Shown here one piece after another: positions 5,758 to 9,279 of a DNA stretch of 9,279 nt. The translations under genes and the position numbers were made by a program. The stretch's first letter is position 1. The number at the start of each line of letters is the position of its first letter. A model generated the notes under the pieces. That model saw only the letters and a program-made list of their open reading frames with translations. It did no database searches and was not told where the DNA came from. Source of the DNA: an uncultured Jeotgalicoccus sp. (GTDB taxonomy: Bacteria; Bacillota; Bacilli; Staphylococcales; Salinicoccaceae); NCBI GenBank assembly GCA_947631305.1, contig CANRKV010000055.1:1-9279 (forward strand). The letters run 5' to 3'.

Positions 5758-6279
5758 TTATTTTTTTTCTGCAAATGGTGCTACGATTAAGAACATGGAA
5801 CGTCCTTCCATCTTCGGTCTCTGTTCAATCTGGCCATCTTCTTTAAGTGCTTCAGCGAAACGCTCAAGTACTTTACGTCCGATTTCTTTGTGCGTAATTG
5901 CACGGCCTTTAAAGCGAATAGAGACTTTAACCTTGTCTTCTTTAGCAAGGAATTTCTTTGCATGGCCTAACTTAGTGTTAAAGTCATGCTCTTCGATTGT
6001 CGGTGACAAACGAATCTCTTTAAGGTTAATAACCTTTTGTTTCTTACGAGCTTCTTTGTCTTTCTTCTGCTGCTCGTACTTGAACTTACCGTAATCCATA
6101 ATACGTGCAACAGGCGGTTTAGCGTTTGGTGCAACAAGCACAACATCCAAGTTAGCAGTTTCTGCCATCTCAATTGCGTCTCTCGTTGCTTTAATACCTA
6201 ACTGTGAACCATCTTCTCCGATTAAACGAACTTCTTTTGCGCGAATACGATTATTGATCAATGTCTGATCTTTAGCTAT
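5758..6279 (-). CDS. infC: Translation initiation factor IF-3, probable AUA start
   Basis: IF3 binds the 30S subunit, prevents 50S joining and rejects wrong start codons and initiator tRNA. With the start chosen here the product is 173 residues: an N-terminal domain (INNRIRAKEVRLIGEDG) and a lysine-rich linker around KFKYEQQKKDKEARKKQK. The C-terminal domain has IRLSPTIEEHDF, IRFKGRAITHKEIG and PKMEGRSMFLIVAP, all diagnostic. The frame extends to a TTG at 6294, but that TTG overlaps the Shine-Dalgarno sequence GGAGGTG (6286-6292). The only acceptable initiator at correct spacing, 6 bases, is ATA at 6279-6277. Non-AUG starts (AUU in E. coli and Geobacillus) are a known hallmark of infC and make it sensitive to IF3 level. 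It is the first gene of the infC-rpmI-rplT operon, behind an L20-type leader. Identity is certain; the start codon is inferred. Confidence 0.96.
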   Translation of the reverse strand: MAKDQTLINNRIRAKEVRLIGEDGSQLGIKATRDAIEMAETANLDVVLVAPNAKPPVARIMDYGKFKYEQQKKDKEARKKQKVINLKEIRLSPTIEEHDFNTKLGHAKKFLAKEDKVKVSIRFKGRAITHKEIGRKVLERFAEALKEDGQIEQRPKMEGRSMFLIVAPFAEKK

Positions 6280-6285
6280 GTTTAG

Positions 6286-6292
6286 CACCTCC
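6286..6292 (-). promoter_or_regulatory. Shine-Dalgarno sequence that points to the AUA start of infC
   Basis: GGAGGTG on the minus strand lies 6 bases before the in-frame ATA at 6279-6277. No in-frame ATG, GTG or TTG occurs at suitable distance downstream; the codons that follow are CTA, AAC, ATA, GCT, AAA and GAT. Confidence 0.75.
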
Positions 6293-6309
6293 AAGAATAT
6301 TTAACGAAC

Positions 6310-6342
6310 AAAAAAAGGCGAATGCATTACTGCACCCGCCTT
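6310..6342 (-). terminator. Conditional terminator (attenuator) in the infC leader
   Basis: On the minus strand AAGGCGGGTGCA pairs with TGCATTCGCCTT (two G-U pairs) around the 4-base loop GTAA and runs into a T-tract. It lies about 30 bases before the infC start, so it must be bypassed for the operon to be expressed. Part of its 5' arm can pair instead with 6410-6416. Confidence 0.88.
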
Positions 6343-6459
6343 AGAATTTGCAGGCACAATAGTTACTGCGTCTGCATTTCCCAATTTACCCGGTCACAAA
6401 AAATCATTTGCGGGTGTGAAGCGGGAGCTTCAACTTGTCCGTTTGTTTCAACTCTTAAT

Positions 6460-6488
6460 ACTATACAGTACTAAATCAGTTATGTCAA
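6460..6488 (-). promoter_or_regulatory. Sigma-A promoter of the infC-rpmI-rplT operon
   Basis: The minus strand has a perfect TTGACA (-35), exactly 17 bases, and TATAGT (-10, 5 of 6). The -35 box starts only 2 bases after the thrS stop codon. Transcription would start near 6453. This is the best promoter match in the window, as expected for a ribosomal protein operon. No separate thrS terminator is visible, so thrS transcripts may read into the leader and meet the attenuator. Confidence 0.85.
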
Positions 6489-6490
6489 AC

Positions 6491-8422
6491 TTATTTTTTC
6501 AGTCTGATTTCATCGATTAACTGATAGAGGAATTCTTCTTTGTCAAAGCTCTCCTGCTTCTCTTCACCGTACTTGCGGACGTTAACGAGCGATTCTTCTT
6601 TTTCTTTATCGCCCACTACAACCTGATACTTGATTTTATTCATCTGAGCTTCACGGATCTTATAACCCATCTTCTCATTGCGGTCGTCAATATGCACGCG
6701 AATTCCCTGACTCTTCATTTCGTCGTGAATCTCACGGGCATAGTCGTAGTGCAGGTCAACGTTAACCGGAATAATTTCCACCTGCTGCGGTGCAAGCCAT
6801 AACGGGAAGTTTCCTTTGTATTCTTCAGTTAGGAATGCAACGAAACGTTCCATCGTCGACACAACGCCGCGGTGAATAACGACCGGACGGTGTTCATCGC
6901 CGTCTTTGCCGATATAAGTTAAGTCAAAGCGTTCAGGCAGCAGGAAGTCGAGCTGTACAGTCGATAAAGTTTCCTCTTTGCCAAGTGCAGTTTTAACCTG
7001 TACGTCCAGTTTCGGTCCGTAGAATGCTGCTTCGCCTTCTTCTTCAACGTATGGAAGACCCATTTCATCAACCGCTTCTTTCAGCATGCTTTCAGCGCGC
7101 TGCCACATTTCATCGTCGTCGAAGTATTTTTCTTTATCTTCCGGATCACGGTAGCTGAGACGGAATGAATAGTCATCAAGACCAAAGTCTTTGTACACTT
7201 CCTGAATCAGTTCCACTACACGGATAAATTCTTCTTTAATCTGATCCGGGCGGACGAATACGTGAGCATCGTTTAAAACCATGCCGCGTACGCGCTGCAG
7301 TCCGCTTACCGCACCACTCGCTTCGTAGCGGTGCATCATGCCGAGTTCTGCGATACGAATTGGCAGTTCACGGTATGAGTGGCGTTCGTTTTTATAAATC
7401 ATCATGTGGTGCGGGCAGTTCATCGGACGAAGCACTAATTCTTCGTTGCCGACTTCCATCGGCGGGAACATGTCGTCCTGATAGTGTTCCCAGTGACCGC
7501 TTGTTTTATAAAGATTTGAGTTTGCCATAATCGGTGTATATACGTGGTTATAGCCGAGTGAAATTTCTTTATCTACTATATAACGTTCGATTTCGCGGCG
7601 GATAGTTGCACCGTTCGGCAGCCATAACGGCAGACCTGCACCGATCAGCTGGTTGTTTTCAAACAGCTTCATCTCTTTACCGATCTTACGGTGGTCACGC
7701 TCGCGGCGCTCTTCTAACAATGTCATGTAAGCAGCAAGTTCTTTTTTATCGAAGAATGCTGTACCGTAAATACGCTGCAGCATTTTATTGTCCGAATCAC
7801 CGCGCCAGTATGCGCCGGCAGTCGATAACAGTTTAAATACTTTAATCTTCGCCGTTCTCGGTACGTGCACACCGCGGCAAAGGTCAGTAAATTCACCCTG
7901 TGAGTAAACTGTAACCTGCTCGTCTGCTGGAATTGCTTCGATTAATTCCTGTTTATAAGGATCATCTGCAAACAATTCTTTCGCTTCGTCGCGTGATAAA
8001 ACTCTGCGTTCAATCGCAATATTTTCATCGACAATGCGTTTCATTTCTTTTTCTATTTTAGGGAAATCTTCTGATGAGATGTTTTCCTCGATGTCAAAGT
8101 CGTAGTAGAATCCTTCTTCAATGACCGGACCTACACCGAAATGAACGTTGCCGTAAAGACGTTTCAGCGCCTGTGCCATTAGGTGCGCAGTCGAGTGGCG
8201 CAGAATTTCAATGCCCTCTTCACTTTTATTCGTAATTAATTCAACTTCGCTGTCAGTTTCCAGCGGACGAGTTAAGTCGTAATATTCGCCGTCCACTTTA
8301 GCAGCAAGTGACGCTTTCTTCAGCCCGGGGCTGATTGAGAAGGCAATTTCTTCCGGTGTTACACCGAAATCAAACTCTTTTACGTTCCCGTCGGGGAATC
8401 TTACTTCGATTTTTTCAACCAT
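6491..8422 (-). CDS. thrS: Threonyl-tRNA synthetase
   Basis: Class II aminoacyl-tRNA synthetase that charges tRNA-Thr and removes mischarged serine. The 643-residue product has the full bacterial layout: TGS domain (about 1-65), editing domain with HSTAH (H76, H80) and DLCRGVH (C182, H186), catalytic core from about residue 245, and a C-terminal anticodon-binding domain from about 545 (PVNVDLHYDYA, IDDRNEKMGYKIREAQ). The zinc ligands C336, H387 and H517 are present, as are motif 2 (MHRYEASG, R365) and motif 3 (HRGVVSTMERF, R526). Length equals that of Bacillus and staphylococcal ThrS. The frame continues to a TTG at 8446, but GAGAGG lies 9 bases before the ATG at 8422, so the longer reading would include the ribosome binding site. 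Expression is controlled by the threonine T-box leader directly upstream. Confidence 0.98.
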   Translation of the reverse strand: MVEKIEVRFPDGNVKEFDFGVTPEEIAFSISPGLKKASLAAKVDGEYYDLTRPLETDSEVELITNKSEEGIEILRHSTAHLMAQALKRLYGNVHFGVGPVIEEGFYYDFDIEENISSEDFPKIEKEMKRIVDENIAIERRVLSRDEAKELFADDPYKQELIEAIPADEQVTVYSQGEFTDLCRGVHVPRTAKIKVFKLLSTAGAYWRGDSDNKMLQRIYGTAFFDKKELAAYMTLLEERRERDHRKIGKEMKLFENNQLIGAGLPLWLPNGATIRREIERYIVDKEISLGYNHVYTPIMANSNLYKTSGHWEHYQDDMFPPMEVGNEELVLRPMNCPHHMMIYKNERHSYRELPIRIAELGMMHRYEASGAVSGLQRVRGMVLNDAHVFVRPDQIKEEFIRVVELIQEVYKDFGLDDYSFRLSYRDPEDKEKYFDDDEMWQRAESMLKEAVDEMGLPYVEEEGEAAFYGPKLDVQVKTALGKEETLSTVQLDFLLPERFDLTYIGKDGDEHRPVVIHRGVVSTMERFVAFLTEEYKGNFPLWLAPQQVEIIPVNVDLHYDYAREIHDEMKSQGIRVHIDDRNEKMGYKIREAQMNKIKYQVVVGDKEKEESLVNVRKYGEEKQESFDKEEFLYQLIDEIRLKK

Positions 8423-8462
8423 GCTAAACATCCTCTCAGTTTCCAATTTAGTTTTTAAAAAT

Positions 8463-8502
8463 AAAAAAAGCCGTCCCTATTAAGAAAATAGGGGCGACTT
8501 TT
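8463..8502 (-). terminator. Conditional terminator of the thrS T-box
   Basis: On the minus strand GTCGCCCCTAT pairs with ATAGGGACGGC (G-U and minor mismatches allowed) around a 7-base loop and is followed by TTTTTTT. It lies immediately after the T-box core, whose bases would form the competing antiterminator. Confidence 0.9.
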
Positions 8503-8652
8503 ACCGCGGTACCACCCTGATTTACACAGAAATGTCCCGTGTCTCAGTTGGAGATAACGGTCCACCCGGCTTCCGATTAAGAAAGCATCCGTGTTCAGGC
8601 AGTAACAATTTGCGGTTTATATGCATGTCTCAGCAGGTCATGCACTCTCTTT
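8463..8652 (-). promoter_or_regulatory. T-box leader (tRNA-Thr sensing) of thrS
   Basis: Riboswitch-like leader that reads the charging state of tRNA-Thr: uncharged tRNA stabilises an antiterminator and lets thrS be transcribed. The minus strand contains the T-box core AGGGTGGTACCGCGG at 8518-8504, followed directly by an intrinsic terminator. At the 5' end AGAGAG (8650-8645) can pair with CTTTCT (8585-8580) to close stem I. Just inside, GAACACGG (8596-8589) holds overlapping ACA and ACG, both threonine codons, as the specifier candidate. The exact specifier register needs a structural alignment. Class and position are certain. Confidence 0.95.
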
Positions 8653-8706
8653 GATAAACATTTTAAAAATTGTGTTGTCCTTGGATTATTAATGAAATAT
8701 AGCTAT

Positions 8707-8735
8707 ATCGTACACGAAGAACCCATGAAAATCAA
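8707..8735 (-). promoter_or_regulatory. Candidate promoter of the thrS transcript
   Basis: The minus strand has TTGATT (-35, 4 of 6), 17 bases, and TACGAT (-10, 4 of 6), directly behind the dnaI stop codon. The start near 8700 leaves about 50 bases before T-box stem I. It is a modest match; read-through from dnaI is possible because no dnaI terminator is visible. Confidence 0.4.
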
Positions 8736-8736
8736 G

Positions 8737-9279
8737 CTATGTGTTTCTTAAATTGTCGCCTGAAAGCTCAACTTCTTCACACAACGCACGGATTCTTTCA
8801 ATCATACGGAGTGCTTTCGTTTCTTCTTTACCGTTCGTTTTCGTGTAGCTGTAACGGCCTTTCAGTTCGTTAATTGCAAAGTTTGAACTGATAAACGTCG
8901 GCAACTGTTCGACCATACGGTAGTTTAAAATACTCGTAATGACTTCGTCCCTGCTCCACGCAGTGACGTCTTCTGCTCCGAGATCATCGAGAATCAGCAC
9001 TTCTGCGCTGCGGATTGCATCGTAGCGTTCGTTCGTCGTGCCGTCGTTAAAACCGGATTTTAAGTCGCGCAGTATTTCAGGCACGTAAATCATCATCGAT
9101 GAAATTGATTTTTCTTTCAGCTCGTTTGCAATACAGCCGAGTATATAAGATTTACCGATACCGAATTCACCGTGAATATACAGTCCGCGGAAACCTTCGC
9201 CGCGCGCAATTTTATCGGCTTTTTCAATCGCATTTTTTAAAATATCCCGGCGGTCATCGTTGAGGAAAATCGTATCGAA
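8737..9279 (-). CDS. dnaI: Primosomal protein DnaI (helicase loader), N-terminus outside the window
   Basis: DnaI is the AAA+ ATPase that loads the replicative helicase DnaC onto DNA at origins and at restarted forks in Firmicutes, working with DnaB and DnaD. The frame is open from the window edge (9279) to a TAG at 8737, giving 180 residues with no start in view. Walker A is GEFGIGKS, close to the window edge (9153-9130). Walker B is VLILDDLG. Further on come RDEVITSILNYR, the sensor-like TFISSNFAINELKGRY, and ALRMIERIRAL with candidate arginine-finger residues. The whole family protein is about 300-310 residues, so roughly 125 residues, including the N-terminal helicase-binding zinc domain, lie outside the window. 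It is not truncated by mutation. The Met at 9096 is internal, downstream of Walker A, and is not the start. The dnaI-thrS order is typical of Staphylococcaceae. Confidence 0.93.
   Translation of the reverse strand, partial: FDTIFLNDDRRDILKNAIEKADKIARGEGFRGLYIHGEFGIGKSYILGCIANELKEKSISSMMIYVPEILRDLKSGFNDGTTNERYDAIRSAEVLILDDLGAEDVTAWSRDEVITSILNYRMVEQLPTFISSNFAINELKGRYSYTKTNGKEETKALRMIERIRALCEEVELSGDNLRNT

Larger units (their letters stand above)
6280..6454 (-). promoter_or_regulatory. L20-type autoregulatory leader of the infC-rpmI-rplT operon
   Basis: The roughly 175-base untranslated leader ahead of infC has the layout of the Bacillales L20 leader: a structured region followed by an intrinsic terminator (6310-6342) shortly before the Shine-Dalgarno sequence. 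An upstream CACCCGC (minus strand, 6416-6410) is complementary to GCGGGTG in the 5' arm of the terminator (6339-6333). This gives a plausible antiterminator. The known model is that excess L20 binds the leader and favours the terminator, reducing synthesis of IF3, L35 and L20. The pairing is seen in the sequence; assignment to the L20 leader class is from gene context and layout. Confidence 0.8.

Noticed and set aside
5795..6094. Plus-strand 99-codon frame
   Set aside because: It is antisense to infC, whose identity is certain.
8737..9096. A 119-residue protein starting at the Met at 9096
   Set aside because: The frame continues upstream to the window edge and includes the Walker A motif, so this is an internal Met of dnaI.

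Overview
The window looks like chromosomal DNA from a member of the Firmicutes, most likely the Staphylococcaceae (Salinicoccus/Jeotgalicoccus/Macrococcus-like). This is inferred from close resemblance of the ThrS, IF3, L20 and L35 proteins to staphylococcal ones, strong AGGAGG-type ribosome binding sites, moderately AT-rich DNA, and the classic Firmicutes order dnaI - thrS - infC - rpmI - rplT - M42 peptidase. Every supported gene is on the minus strand, so transcription runs from high to low coordinates.

Right part (9279 to about 5100), core information processing. It holds the C-terminal part of the helicase loader gene dnaI, then a threonine T-box leader that controls thrS. Next comes an L20-type autoregulatory leader with its own near-consensus promoter, followed by the infC-rpmI-rplT operon, which closes with a strong intrinsic terminator. 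infC has no usable ATG/GTG/TTG start behind its Shine-Dalgarno sequence and most likely starts at AUA. That fits the known self-regulation of IF3 through its own rare start codon.

Middle part (about 5100 to 2750), accessory genes. In Bacillus subtilis small ysdA/ysdB genes lie between rplT and the M42 peptidase gene ysdC. Here that interval holds a NERD-domain protein with a zinc ribbon, a 168-bp block of four exact-length 42-bp tandem repeats with internal dyad symmetry, and a YhfC-family membrane glutamic-type protease. Behind the protease gene are two terminator-like hairpins, and then comes an AGCS-family sodium:amino-acid symporter. The symporter has a good sigma-A promoter with a full-match catabolite-responsive element (cre) upstream of its -35 box.

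Left part: an M42 metallo-aminopeptidase whose last few codons run off the window edge. All its predicted metal-binding and catalytic residues are present.

Most of the window is ordinary housekeeping DNA with well-known RNA-based regulation. The least explained element is the 42-bp tandem repeat between the NERD and YhfC genes.
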